Positions 16,801 to 24,251 of a DNA stretch of 35,824 bases are shown here, piece by piece. Below the pieces are notes generated by a model. That model saw only the letters and a list, made by a program, of their open reading frames with translations, ran no database searches and was not told the origin of the DNA. Position numbers and translations under genes: made by a program. Position 1 is the stretch's first letter. Each line of letters starts with the position of its first letter. This stretch comes from an uncultured Prevotellaceae bacterium (lineage in GTDB: Bacteria; Bacteroidota; Bacteroidia; Bacteroidales; Bacteroidaceae): positions 1-35,824 of the forward strand of contig CADCDY010000006.1 in assembly GCA_902800245.1 (NCBI GenBank). Reading direction: 5' to 3'.

Positions 16801-17113
16801 TAGGCATACGCCACTCACGGTCACCATAGTGTTTAGTCCAATGGTTCTTAATAGCATTTTCTGCTTCATCCCATTTCAAGGGAGTTCCAGGGCCACCAAC
16901 CGATGTGGTATCCACATTCATAGAAGCCCATTTGATACCTGATTTCAGTCCCAAGTCCACGTAGGGTTCTTGGCCAAAGGCAATCTCCTGTACCTCGGAA
17001 ACTGCAAATTCTTTCACAGTACCATCAGTTAATGCCACTTTGACAACTAGACTCTGAGCTGAAAGGGTCAGTACTGACAATAACAACAAAAATGAGGTTA
17101 ATAACTTCTTCAT
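13832..17113 (-). CDS. Secreted protein with three FISUMP-like and five fibronectin-type repeats
   Basis: 1093 residues with a signal peptide (MKKLLTSFLLLLSVLTLSAQ). The first FISUMP-like domain starts VDLGLKSGIKWASMNV (about 51) with WRMPTKEEFEEL. Five tandem fibronectin type III-like domains of about 100 residues cover about 190-690; each ends near LxPxTxYYYxxxA. Two more FISUMP-like domains start VNMGLSVKWADFNLG (about 698) and VDMGKGVKWARWNYG (about 905), each with WRLP or WRMPT. FISUMP domains are of unknown function in Bacteroidetes and Fibrobacteres surface proteins; adhesion or binding is inferred. It overlaps the preceding gene by 4 bp (ATGA), so it is the last gene of a tight operon. 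No enzymatic site is seen. Confidence 0.85.
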   Translation of the reverse strand: MKKLLTSFLLLLSVLTLSAQSLVVKVALTDGTVKEFAVSEVQEIAFGQEPYVDLGLKSGIKWASMNVDTTSVGGPGTPLKWDEAENAIKNHWTKHYGDREWRMPTKEEFEELISSCDWSEYKDETGKAIGYKVAKKGQEDVFIVLPYDDYWSTTTYAEDMAWSLRVNNDSKGEMKRQETTEKLMIRPIWGKPLVTVTIEAGTPKDVGLYEATIPVSIVSSDEVEVDQFGIYYSTSQDMSNTQPAPGAGPIVLNKLMDVKLTGLTPNTPYYYQAFAKLKDGSMIKSAVSTIPFVTDAKQLKVDVTPVPSTNSVELLLKFTGNAVDEDIKYTITSKTEAFEPIKKTVHLADATGVQDTIDIDGLASNKLYEFIVEAEYATGGAKTTVEESFTTGSKNLKVTAETAEVTTNSAELIMTVSGSSQENVDYEVTYGLNENLTEASVEKGSFMLNKSTKEVNVTLEGLETGKQYYYRIIVKYSDYESAPFRGEFKTIAKTLTVSASELDITATSAKILMTLRGTVAENVDYVIDYSKNEDLSNAERKMGSIGLTTNADQYVTVSLSDLDPNTRYYYRIKANYTDVEAEPYSGYFETAEKKLLLDVAPSGIGTNKATLVLMLSGNVNETCDYSVLCGPTADLSGVTPITGQITTGRNESIPLTGLEPATTYYFRAEASPADMPLLVAESSFTTATEITYVEPNAVNMGLSVKWADFNLGSKSDTQPGGYFGWGDATGEERSVRSGKYAPGKLFTGIAGDPNYDIATNKLGGHWRLPKPAEVEELIKKCNPTLTTKGAVSGWEFTASNGNKIFIPCAGARTGEDDSSIEDLNKYAYIWTDSVASEGIYYEIARETRQGELLKSRGLSVRPVYDDGSSVTPDPTPEPTEDLTNEIVEGSDQNDATGIIPQEGVDMGKGVKWARWNYGVKKKTGEYGRYLAWGDLAEKDSYTQGSYNNNLNGVSSEDELLASNKFPDENDVVKQTWGKAEGVEHEWRMPTAGEIATLLNWCDYQWTTEGGVDGIKLTSKINGNTLFFPAGGYKEGSSTKSDNCGRYWSSSPIAIGDDDKLKNFATMLGFDNPSAPTVIGSWRYYGMLIRPVYK

Positions 17114-17628
17114 AATTTCTTATAAATTTTAAATGATTGTTGGCCAACGCGGATAATGTACACGCCCCGAGGAAGTGCATTTAAATGAAAGGTCACCTGA
17201 CGGTCACTACGCTCCATATTCACTGGTGCCATCTTGCCGTCAACACTATAGAGACTGGCAGATGTTCCGTCGCTCAAACCGCTGACGATAACAGTCTGCG
17301 CATCTACGAATTTCAAATCCAAGGCCTTCTTACCTGAACCATTCGTAAGGACATCTATTCCCGTAACAGGTTTTTCACCTTCTTTCAGATCGAATTTGTC
17401 GATCTTCGAAAACTCAATGGTAACAGGCTGATCCTGCGTCTTCACCGTAGCAATCAGACTGCCTTCTGCATGGTTAAAAGAAAGGACCGGTTCGTCAGTC
17501 AGCCAACAGCTGAAAACTGCATCGGTTTTCCCTTTCTCGAAAATCAACAGCTCATAATCTGCAAAAACTGCTAAAGGCAAATTCAGCAGTAAAAGCATAA
17601 AAAGTAGTAATTTCAAGTGACTTTTCAT
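17110..17628 (-). CDS. Small secreted protein with C-terminal sorting-type domain
   Basis: 172 residues with a signal peptide (MKSHLKLLLFMLLLLNLPLAVFA). The middle (YELLIFEKGKTDAVFSC, IEFSKIDKFDLKEG) is a short beta-rich stretch often found in Bacteroidales secreted proteins. The C terminus (SASLYSVDGK, ALPRGVYIIRVGQQSFKIYKK) matches the Por/type IX secretion sorting domain type A pattern. The function is unknown. Its TGA stop overlaps the start of the FISUMP-like gene in ATGA, so the two products are probably made together. Confidence 0.8.
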   Translation of the reverse strand: MKSHLKLLLFMLLLLNLPLAVFADYELLIFEKGKTDAVFSCWLTDEPVLSFNHAEGSLIATVKTQDQPVTIEFSKIDKFDLKEGEKPVTGIDVLTNGSGKKALDLKFVDAQTVIVSGLSDGTSASLYSVDGKMAPVNMERSDRQVTFHLNALPRGVYIIRVGQQSFKIYKKL

Positions 17629-17648
17629 AAGTTCATAATATTAATGTA

Positions 17649-18098
17649 TTACTGAATAACTCCCATCAGACGGAAGGTCAGGACCTTACCCTCAAGATGG
17701 TTGGACACAATACTGACGTCCTTATAAATAGTGTCGGCAGGATAACCCCTTAAGTCGAGGGAAACCCGCATGCGACCAGTCCCATGAGGTGGCACGATAC
17801 TATCGATAACCGTAGCTGTGGTACATTCGCACTCTGGCTGGACACCAATGATAACGAGGGTATCTGTTCCGATATTGGTCAGAGAAACCAAAGTAGATTT
17901 CTTGATATCTTCTTGGGTAAATACACCCATATCAATAATGGAACTCATACTGATTTCAGCATGGGGTGTCGGTGGAAGCTCATCCTTTGACTCTACAGCC
18001 CCCCTCAAGCCTTCCTCGGATGCCTGTGTCTGAGCCTGCTTACAACCGGTCAGCAGGCAAATTCCTGAAAAAACAATAGTCAATAATCGAATCTTCAT
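17649..18098 (-). CDS. DUF1573 lipoprotein
   Basis: 149 residues. The signal peptide ends in the lipobox LLTGC with Cys at about residue 19, so it is a lipoprotein. The body (ISMSSIIDMGVFTQEDIKKSTLVSLTN, then CECTTA and VPPHGTGRMRVSLD) is a DUF1573 Ig-like fold, common in Bacteroidetes cell-surface loci. The function is unknown. The gap to the next operon gene is 20 bp and to the previous one 43 bp. Confidence 0.85.
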   Translation of the reverse strand: MKIRLLTIVFSGICLLTGCKQAQTQASEEGLRGAVESKDELPPTPHAEISMSSIIDMGVFTQEDIKKSTLVSLTNIGTDTLVIIGVQPECECTTATVIDSIVPPHGTGRMRVSLDLRGYPADTIYKDVSIVSNHLEGKVLTFRLMGVIQ

Positions 18099-18141
18099 AC
18101 GATTTTCTATATATCTTTTTCCTTAAGAACTAAACGATGAA

Positions 18142-18636
18142 TTAGTGGTAAAGTCCTACACCCTCAGCATAACGGTCGAGCAGGGTCAAATACCACTGTC
18201 CGTCAATATAAACAGGATTCAGGAAGAAATTGACCGTACCCTTTTCCTCATCCAAGCTACCATCCTCTGACAATAACATGGCAATACGAATCTGGTTGTC
18301 TTTGTCGCTGCGTAAAATCTGCTCCTTGATAGCACAATCACGGAAAGGCATCACCTTCATAGCCTGAAGATAGCCGTTTCGCTGATCATCACTCAAGGGA
18401 AATACAGAGTCATTACGGACGGTATAAAGCATGTCTGCTGCAGCCTCATAATTCTGTGCCTTAAATCGATTGACATAATCGTCGGCTAAAGCACGAACAG
18501 CGACAGAATCCTTGTCATTGAACTCATAAATAGGAAGTCCATTCTCGTTCACTTCGCCAGTCGTCTTACCATTACGACAAGAGGCCAACAGAAGTATCAC
18601 AAGCAGAAAACCTAAAAATGTAAAATAACGTTTCAT
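18142..18636 (-). CDS. Hypothetical lipoprotein
   Basis: 164 residues from the ATG at 18636; the longer frame would need a TTG start. The lipobox LLASC ends a hydrophobic signal peptide. The mature part (DSVAVRALADDYVNRFKAQNYEAAADMLY, DGQWYLTLLDRYAEG) looks like an alpha+beta fold of the NTF2 or DUF4878-like kind, but I do not recognise the family. It lies just after a terminator hairpin that follows the 1260-residue lipoprotein gene, so it may be reached by read-through or have a weak promoter of its own (a CATATTTG box just upstream of the ATG). Confidence 0.75.
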   Translation of the reverse strand: MKRYFTFLGFLLVILLLASCRNGKTTGEVNENGLPIYEFNDKDSVAVRALADDYVNRFKAQNYEAAADMLYTVRNDSVFPLSDDQRNGYLQAMKVMPFRDCAIKEQILRSDKDNQIRIAMLLSEDGSLDEEKGTVNFFLNPVYIDGQWYLTLLDRYAEGVGLYH

Positions 18637-18659
18637 CAACAAATATGATTATTTAAAAA

Positions 18660-18683
18660 TGGGGAGGGACAAGCCCCTCCCCA
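18660..18683 (-). terminator. Terminator or attenuator after the large lipoprotein gene
   Basis: TGGGGAGGG and CCCTCCCCA form a perfect 9-bp G/C-rich stem with a 6-base loop. On the minus strand it is followed by TTTTT. It separates the lipoprotein gene at 18712 from the four-gene run that follows, so it may set the ratio of their expression. Confidence 0.82.
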
Positions 18684-18711
18684 CTTTGATTAAGTATATA
18701 AGAAAACTTGA

Positions 18712-21700
18712 TTACATGCGAGGTGCATTACCCTGAGTCTTCTTAACAGTGACAGTTACCTTGTCGTAGATAGTACCCCAGTAGTATGTCAGGGCAACAG
18801 GAATACGAATCTGGAAGTCCTGAACGGTAGTACCGATGTTCAGATAGGTAATCTCGTCAGCACCGGTAATCTTGAAGTCGATCAACTGAGATACATCACT
18901 CAGCTTAACCCACTCATCAGCGGCAGAACGATTCTGCTTGTTCAAGTTGGTCAGCACGTTCGGGTTCTCACTGATATAGTGACCGAGATAGTCAGCGATA
19001 GGAGTGAAGCCCTGAACATTGATCTCGAAGTCAGTCATAGCATCAGGAGAATAGTAAGTCTCGTAGTCAAGATTAAAGTTCCAAGTGGCATCATCGAAGC
19101 GGTTGCGGTTCTGCTTCCAGTTAGCCTTAGTCTTTGTGCCACGGAAGTCAGTGTAACCCTTAATCAGCTCACTCAGCTTGATAACCTGAGCCTTGTCAAC
19201 AGCACTGGTAGCATCCTCGATAACAGTGTCTTCTGTCTTATCAATAGAGATTGGACGGAGGAAGCGAACATCGAACTGATAGTCCTTCACTGCAATCTGA
19301 CACCATGTGTTCTTAGCCTCGTACCATACGGCACCCTTCACAACGTCACCAACCTGATCAAGTGCAACAGCACCCTTCTGAGTCAGAGGAACGATGCAAA
19401 CCTTAGCATTCAGAACACCTTCCTGATCAATATCAACGTGGTCAACATAGTTCAGCAGAGCCTTAGCATAACGGGTCTTCTGAAGTTCAATCTTCATCTT
19501 CTGCAGGTTGATATAGTCCTCAGTGGTACCATCCCAGTCACCAACGATCTTGGCAACAACCTGAGTATTCACAGTCTCAGCACCACTTGCACTCAGCAAC
19601 GTAGCAGACAGAGTCTTGCCGTCAGCAGAAACTTTCATCTTGAAGCTACGAGCAGCACCTGCATCGAGATAACCCTTATAAATCTTACCAACATTCCACT
19701 TGTCGAAGCGAATATCGAACTTAAAGCCAGTCTTAACGAACGGATGAGTGTTTCCAGCAGGAACATCACCTTCCAAAGTGAACCAATCCTCAGGAGTATT
19801 ACCATTGAAGTTCTTCAGGAATACGTTGCGGAAATAGTTCTCGAACTTAACAGGCTTCCAAGCGTTGTCACCCTCGTGAATATCATGATCAGCCTTGTTC
19901 TCCTCAGGAGTAGTCACGTTAGTATGGATTTCAGCAATACCATTCGTGAACTTGCCACTCTCATACCAGTACTCAGCAATGATGTTCTTAGAGAGATTCA
20001 TGTTCAGAGAAACGGTCTTGTTCTCCAGACCAATCTTACCAGTCGTGAACATCACGTAGATGTCAGGATAGTTAGCGGTATCATCTGACTTCAGCAGGAT
20101 AGCACGAGTAACAGTCTCAATGCCCTTACCAGCCAGTTCCTGAATAACAGGAGAAGAAATCTTCCAAGACAAGGTGTTAGTGGTAGCACCAGGATTCAGG
20201 TTGTTATCGTGATACTCAATAACACCAACCTTATAGCGGTTCAACCAGTTAGCAGCAGTAATAGGCAGAGGTTTGCCATTCAGGTCATAGCCAATCTTAG
20301 CGAAGAGAGGCTTATCACCATCATAATCTGCAATATAGTACTGATCCAGGTCAGACAGAACAACCTGAGCTGTATAATGAGAACGGAACTCCTCGTGAGT
20401 CAGAGCAGAACCATGAGCAGCAACAACAGCTTCGTTCTTCATCAGGTCTTCCTCAGTATCACGCCAGTTGGTCTCGTAAACAGTTACGTCATCAGTTATA
20501 GAGTAGCAGTCGTTATAACGAACAACCTTAGCGTCCTTATCTGATTTATAGCTTACAACAACACCGGGATGAGGCTTAGCAGCTTCCTTCACAATACGGA
20601 TAGGCAGGTAGCCATAGTCGATAACCTTGTGGTTGCCGTTAGCAGTGTAAACCAAAGATACACGTACCAAAGGAATACGGTTAACAACAATCTCAGTAGC
20701 CTTATCTGTTTCACCCTGGTAAGGACGACCATTCACGCCCTTGTTGTCAGCAGGATCCTGAGGATGCAGATAGTAGTGACCATCCTTCTCATAAATAGCA
20801 GCGTGAGCAGACTCGTTGGTATTGGTCTTATCGCTGTAACGGAAGTCGGTCAACTCAAACTCATACTTGAAGTTGTCTGCAAAGAGCTGAGAATCGAACT
20901 TAGCGTGGTTACCAGCCTCGTTGGTATAGTGAGTCTCAACCAAAGCAGTCAGATCGATATCCTCATCGAATGGAACGAGATCCTGACCTTCACCCTGAAT
21001 TGTAGTTTCGCCCAAACGGATAGTGTTAGCAACGAAGTACTTAGCCTCGCCTACAGTTGCGAAGAGGTGCATACCATAGTTGTGGTTTTCAGCCAAAGTA
21101 CACTTACCGCAGTGAGTATTGAACAACTTAGTGACAATGTGATCCTCAGCGTAAAGACCATTAGCCTTATACTTCACATGAGCCAGACGGAGGTCAGAAA
21201 CGGTCTCCTCAACGATAGCTGCATAGTCAGAAGTAACGGTGGTATCAGCATCACCATTCTTATAAGTAACCTGAGTAGCGAAAACAGTTACACCAGGATT
21301 GTTAGCAAAAGTAGTCTTGCCATCGGTAGTCACAGTACCTACAGTACCGTTAACCTGCAAGGGAACAGTCAGAATACCATTAGCAACGTTCAACTTATCG
21401 TTAGAACCGAACTTCTGGTCACCCAGCAGAGAAACAGTAGCATTACCATTACCACGAGTGAAGTCCTTATTAGCACTGATTACATTAGCCTTTGTGTCAG
21501 CATCCCAGTAAGCAGCTGTCGGATTCCAATGATACTGAGCTTCAGCATTCAGCATGATGGTCAAATTATTCTTGCTCATGTTGTAACGCTCATGAACAGT
21601 GATAGCCTGATCTTCATCCTCATAGTTAACAGCATTCTCTTTATTGGGAGTTGTACGCTTGGTACCGATAATTTCCTTACGGTTATCATCATTGTCAATA

Positions 21701-22494
21701 TAAGAAATCAGATCTTTCCAGTTGCCTGTGATGCCTCCGTCCTTCTCATTGTATGCCAGATACCACTTCGGAGTGAAGCGAGTGATCTTGGCAGCCTCGA
21801 TACCCCAGTAGTAAGTCTGAGGAACGAATACCAGGCTTGTCAAAGGAAGATAAGTGGGAACCCAGATACCCTCAGCATATCCGTCAACGCCACGGAACAT
21901 AACGCCCTTAGGAGTCTGGATAGCAGAAATAACCTGCTCCTCAGAAGTTGCCTGAGTAGCACCGATAACATTAACAATCAGGTTAGAATCCCACTGAATG
22001 TTGGTCTTAGTCTCAGTAGCGGGAGTCGTGTTGGTGTCAATCAGGTAGAAGTAACCATCGAGCTTCGGCAGATAGTAAACGGCATTCTTACCGTTTGTAC
22101 CATTCTGACCAGCAGCACCCTGCTCACCCTTTTCGCCCTGAGGACCCTGTGCGGGATACTCAGTAATCTGGCTGTTCTTGAACCAGTAGTACTCACCAGC
22201 TTCGTTCTGACCAATAGTCCAAACATCAGCATTTGCACCATCCTTACCACCTTCGATGACATAAGTCTTATCGTCACTTGTAGTAACAATAACGTTCTTG
22301 CCATCCTGACGAATGTTGGTAATCACGATGCCGTTCTTCCATGCATCCTGCAGAGTTGTCAGAGGACTCAGAGCGTCAACCTTCTGGTTAAGGGCCTTGA
22401 TGTCATCATCGTAATCCTTACAAGACACAAACACACTCGTAACAGTGAATAAACCAGCTACGAGCAGCGAACTAAAAAACTTTGTTTTGTTCAT
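18712..22494 (-). CDS. Large surface lipoprotein with a short collagen-like stretch
   Basis: 1260 residues. The signal peptide ends VFVSC with Cys25 as the lipidated residue. CKDYDDD follows, an acidic lipoprotein-export type signal that suggests display outside the outer membrane. A coiled segment (IKALNQKVDAL) comes next, then TLQDAWKNGIVITNI, which resembles the N-terminal domain annotated on PL29-type and related Bacteroidales lipoproteins. GPQGEKGEQGAAGQNGTNGK at about 118-137 is a short collagen-like Gly-x-y run. The rest is a long repetitive beta-rich body without a motif I recognise. No lyase active site can be identified, so the enzyme name should not be transferred. It has its own promoter with a palindrome between the boxes. 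Confidence 0.82.
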   Translation of the reverse strand: MNKTKFFSSLLVAGLFTVTSVFVSCKDYDDDIKALNQKVDALSPLTTLQDAWKNGIVITNIRQDGKNVIVTTSDDKTYVIEGGKDGANADVWTIGQNEAGEYYWFKNSQITEYPAQGPQGEKGEQGAAGQNGTNGKNAVYYLPKLDGYFYLIDTNTTPATETKTNIQWDSNLIVNVIGATQATSEEQVISAIQTPKGVMFRGVDGYAEGIWVPTYLPLTSLVFVPQTYYWGIEAAKITRFTPKWYLAYNEKDGGITGNWKDLISYIDNDDNRKEIIGTKRTTPNKENAVNYEDEDQAITVHERYNMSKNNLTIMLNAEAQYHWNPTAAYWDADTKANVISANKDFTRGNGNATVSLLGDQKFGSNDKLNVANGILTVPLQVNGTVGTVTTDGKTTFANNPGVTVFATQVTYKNGDADTTVTSDYAAIVEETVSDLRLAHVKYKANGLYAEDHIVTKLFNTHCGKCTLAENHNYGMHLFATVGEAKYFVANTIRLGETTIQGEGQDLVPFDEDIDLTALVETHYTNEAGNHAKFDSQLFADNFKYEFELTDFRYSDKTNTNESAHAAIYEKDGHYYLHPQDPADNKGVNGRPYQGETDKATEIVVNRIPLVRVSLVYTANGNHKVIDYGYLPIRIVKEAAKPHPGVVVSYKSDKDAKVVRYNDCYSITDDVTVYETNWRDTEEDLMKNEAVVAAHGSALTHEEFRSHYTAQVVLSDLDQYYIADYDGDKPLFAKIGYDLNGKPLPITAANWLNRYKVGVIEYHDNNLNPGATTNTLSWKISSPVIQELAGKGIETVTRAILLKSDDTANYPDIYVMFTTGKIGLENKTVSLNMNLSKNIIAEYWYESGKFTNGIAEIHTNVTTPEENKADHDIHEGDNAWKPVKFENYFRNVFLKNFNGNTPEDWFTLEGDVPAGNTHPFVKTGFKFDIRFDKWNVGKIYKGYLDAGAARSFKMKVSADGKTLSATLLSASGAETVNTQVVAKIVGDWDGTTEDYINLQKMKIELQKTRYAKALLNYVDHVDIDQEGVLNAKVCIVPLTQKGAVALDQVGDVVKGAVWYEAKNTWCQIAVKDYQFDVRFLRPISIDKTEDTVIEDATSAVDKAQVIKLSELIKGYTDFRGTKTKANWKQNRNRFDDATWNFNLDYETYYSPDAMTDFEINVQGFTPIADYLGHYISENPNVLTNLNKQNRSAADEWVKLSDVSQLIDFKITGADEITYLNIGTTVQDFQIRIPVALTYYWGTIYDKVTVTVKKTQGNAPRM

Positions 22495-22839
22495 ACGTTT
22501 GTTTAATTAATTAATAAAAATGATATAAATATTTCTCGATTCTCTCACACGATTAGCCAATGCTTTTCAGCATAGACACACGTTTTTGGGTGCAAATATA
22601 GGCATTAATTCGCGAATCCGCAAGAATTTTTATACTTTTTTTTCATTTTTGGGCAAAAAAACTGCTTTTTATCAGTTTCGAAGCCATTTTTGGGGGTACT
22701 TTCCTGCATTTTTTGTTTTTTTAAAGAACAATTGCAAATTTTACTGATTTATTAATACACCTTATTATATATAGGGGCTTAATGGTTAGCGTTGCATTCA
22801 TTGCATTTAGGTTGACCAGGCCCTCGTTAGTTTTAAATG
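22495..22839. other. A/T-rich intergenic region
   Basis: Together with the tRNA terminator this gives about 375 bp without a gene between the lipoprotein start and tRNA-Leu. It holds the lipoprotein promoter (22593-22624), an A/T-rich leader of about 95 nt, T-rich runs at 22625-22745 and one copy of the ACCTTATT-type word at 22758-22778. I see no small ORF or RNA gene in the remainder. Confidence 0.7.
22593..22624 (-). promoter_or_regulatory. Promoter of the large lipoprotein gene
   Basis: On the minus strand, a CTTG -33-like box (22624-22621), a 20-bp spacer and TATATTTG (22600-22593). The spacer contains the perfect 10-bp palindrome ATTCGCGAAT at 22608-22617, a possible operator. Confidence 0.7.
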
Positions 22840-22867
22840 GAAGGGCGGACTGAACAATCCGCCCTTC
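22840..22867 (-). terminator. Terminator of tRNA-Leu
   Basis: GAAGGGCGGA and TCCGCCCTTC form a perfect 10-bp stem with an 8-base loop, starting 5 bp after the tRNA 3' end. The T-tract on the minus strand is weak (CATTTAAAA). Confidence 0.75.
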
Positions 22868-22871
22868 GCTG

Positions 22872-22953
22872 TACCCAGACCCGGGCTCGAACCGGGATGG
22901 GTTTCCCCACTGGTGTTTGAGACCAGCGCGTCTACCGATTCCGCCATCTGGGC
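22872..22953 (-). tRNA. tRNA-Leu (anticodon CAA)
   Basis: 82 nt without an encoded CCA. The acceptor GCCCAGA pairs with TCTGGGT (one G-T pair). The D arm is TGGCGGAATCGGTAGACGC. The anticodon stem is CTGGT and ACCAG around CTCAAAC, so the anticodon is CAA, reading UUG. The long variable arm of class II tRNAs and the T arm with GGTTCGAGCC are present. Confidence 0.96.
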
Positions 22954-22964
22954 TTAAGCGAGTG

Positions 22965-22994
22965 CAAAGGTAAGTAAAAAAAACGAATTACAAT
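22965..22994 (-). promoter_or_regulatory. Promoter of tRNA-Leu
   Basis: On the minus strand, ATTG (22994-22991), an 18-bp spacer and TACCTTTG (22972-22965), 11 nt before the tRNA 5' end. It diverges from the manC promoter. Confidence 0.65.
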
Positions 22995-23032
22995 GCATGA
23001 AATACGAAAATTTTATAAAAAAGCATGTTTTT

Positions 23033-23064
23033 TTTGCTGAAGTAAGATATTTTCCGTACCTTAG
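23033..23064 (+). promoter_or_regulatory. Promoter of the mannose-1-phosphate guanylyltransferase gene
   Basis: TTTG (23033-23036), a 20-bp spacer and TACCTTAG (23057-23064). Transcription should start near 23069, downstream of the ATG at 22997, which excludes the longer reading frame. Confidence 0.75.
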
Positions 23065-23095
23065 CAGTCAGAAACAAACACTTATTCTAATATAT

Positions 23096-24205
23096 ATGAT
23101 GGAACAAAGCAACAACAACTATTGCGTTATCCTGGCAGGAGGCATGGGACGACGTCTATGGCCGTGCAGTCGTGAGCACAAGCCCAAACAGTTTCTGGAC
23201 TTCTTTGGCGTGGGCCGCACCCAACTGCAACAAACCTTTGACCGTTTCGTCCGCATCCTACCAAAAGAGAACATACTCGTTTGCACAAACCGCGAACATG
23301 CACCTTTGGTGAGAGAACAGCTGCCGGACCTGCATGAGGAAAACCTACTGGTGGAACCCGTGAACCGCGGAACAGCACCGAGCGTAGCATGGGCTGACAT
23401 GCGCATCTGTCGTCGCGACATCAATGCCAACGTGGTGATTACACCCTCGGACCAGTTTGTGTTGAACGAAGAAGCATTCTACGATAACATCCAGGAAGCA
23501 TTCATTTTTGTATCCAGACATAACAATCTGCTGACACTGGGTGTCCAGCCCACCCGCCCTGAGCCTGGCTATGGCTATATCCAGCAGGGAGAACTAATTA
23601 TGCCAGAAATTGTGAAGGTGGCAAAGATCAGCCACGTAAAATCGTTCGTCGAGAAACCAGAGCGTGACTTCGCCCAGATGTTTATGGACTCGGGTGAGTT
23701 TCTGTGGAATACGGGACTCATCCTGGCCAACGCCCGCTATCTGAACATCTGTTTCCGCAGGTTGTTCCCTGATGTGCTGAAGCGCTTCGATGGTGAATTG
23801 GAACATTACACCATCGAACAGGAGATGGCATTCGTCAACGAACACTACCCCGCCTACCCCAACCTGTCGATAGACAAGGGCGTGCTGGAGAAGTGCGAAG
23901 ATGTCTGCGTGATGAAGTGCGACTTCGGATGGGCAGACCTCGGTACATGGCACGCCATCTACGAATGTAAGCAACGTGGAGATGGTGACAATGTGGTGGT
24001 AGACTCACAAGTAATGATAGAGGACTCTCACAACAACGTCATCAAACTGCCCAAAGGAAGACTTGGAGTCATCAACGGACTGGACGGCTATATCGTAGCA
24101 GAATCAGATAACGTACTGCTGATATGCAAAAAGGGTGACTCGTCGGCACTGGTCAGGAAATATGTCAACGAAGTACAGATTAAATTCGGGGACGAGTTTA
24201 TTTAG
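23096..24205 (+). CDS. manC: Mannose-1-phosphate guanylyltransferase
   Basis: 369 residues from the ATG at 23096 (23099 is equally possible); the upstream 33-residue extension lies before the promoter and is rejected. It joins GTP and mannose-1-phosphate to give GDP-mannose for glycan synthesis. Motifs: CVILAGGMGRRLWPCSR with PKQFLDFFG, the nucleotide-binding signature; VEPVNRGTAPSVAWA; VITPSDQFV; and KSFVEKP. It lacks the C-terminal isomerase domain of bifunctional ManC/AlgA proteins, so it is the single-function form. The next gene is a glycosyltransferase after a 46-bp spacer made of heptamers, so the pair probably feeds a mannose-containing surface glycan. Confidence 0.92.
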   Translation: MMEQSNNNYCVILAGGMGRRLWPCSREHKPKQFLDFFGVGRTQLQQTFDRFVRILPKENILVCTNREHAPLVREQLPDLHEENLLVEPVNRGTAPSVAWADMRICRRDINANVVITPSDQFVLNEEAFYDNIQEAFIFVSRHNNLLTLGVQPTRPEPGYGYIQQGELIMPEIVKVAKISHVKSFVEKPERDFAQMFMDSGEFLWNTGLILANARYLNICFRRLFPDVLKRFDGELEHYTIEQEMAFVNEHYPAYPNLSIDKGVLEKCEDVCVMKCDFGWADLGTWHAIYECKQRGDGDNVVVDSQVMIEDSHNNVIKLPKGRLGVINGLDGYIVAESDNVLLICKKGDSSALVRKYVNEVQIKFGDEFI

Positions 24206-24208
24206 GGG

Positions 24209-24250
24209 TAACGGTTAATGATTAATGGTTATTGGTTAACGTTTATTGGT
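24209..24250 (+). repeat. Tandem heptamer array, 6 units
   Basis: TAACGGT, TAATGAT, TAATGGT, TATTGGT, TAACGTT and TATTGGT run without gaps from 3 bp after the manC stop to 1 bp before the glycosyltransferase ATG. The consensus is TAWYGGT. It forms essentially the whole spacer. Confidence 0.9.
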
Positions 24251-24251
24251 T

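Noticed and set aside
18979-20088. Long open frame on the plus strand inside the large lipoprotein gene
   Set aside because: Antisense to a gene with signal peptide, promoter and terminator. No domain is recognisable in the antisense protein, and the open frame follows from codon use on the other strand.
20569-22452. 627-codon open frame on the plus strand
   Set aside because: Antisense to the large lipoprotein gene. The composition is odd (Ser, Leu, Ile, Asn rich) and no start signal or promoter is seen.
18712-22494. Polysaccharide lyase function for the large lipoprotein
   Set aside because: Only the N-terminal region recalls proteins with that name; no catalytic site is visible.
22872-22953. 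tRNA-Leu as an integration site
   Set aside because: No partial copy of the tRNA 3' end nearby and no integrase or phage genes beside it.
22997-23095. 33-residue N-terminal extension of the guanylyltransferase
   Set aside because: Upstream of and across the promoter, and absent from the family's normal N terminus.
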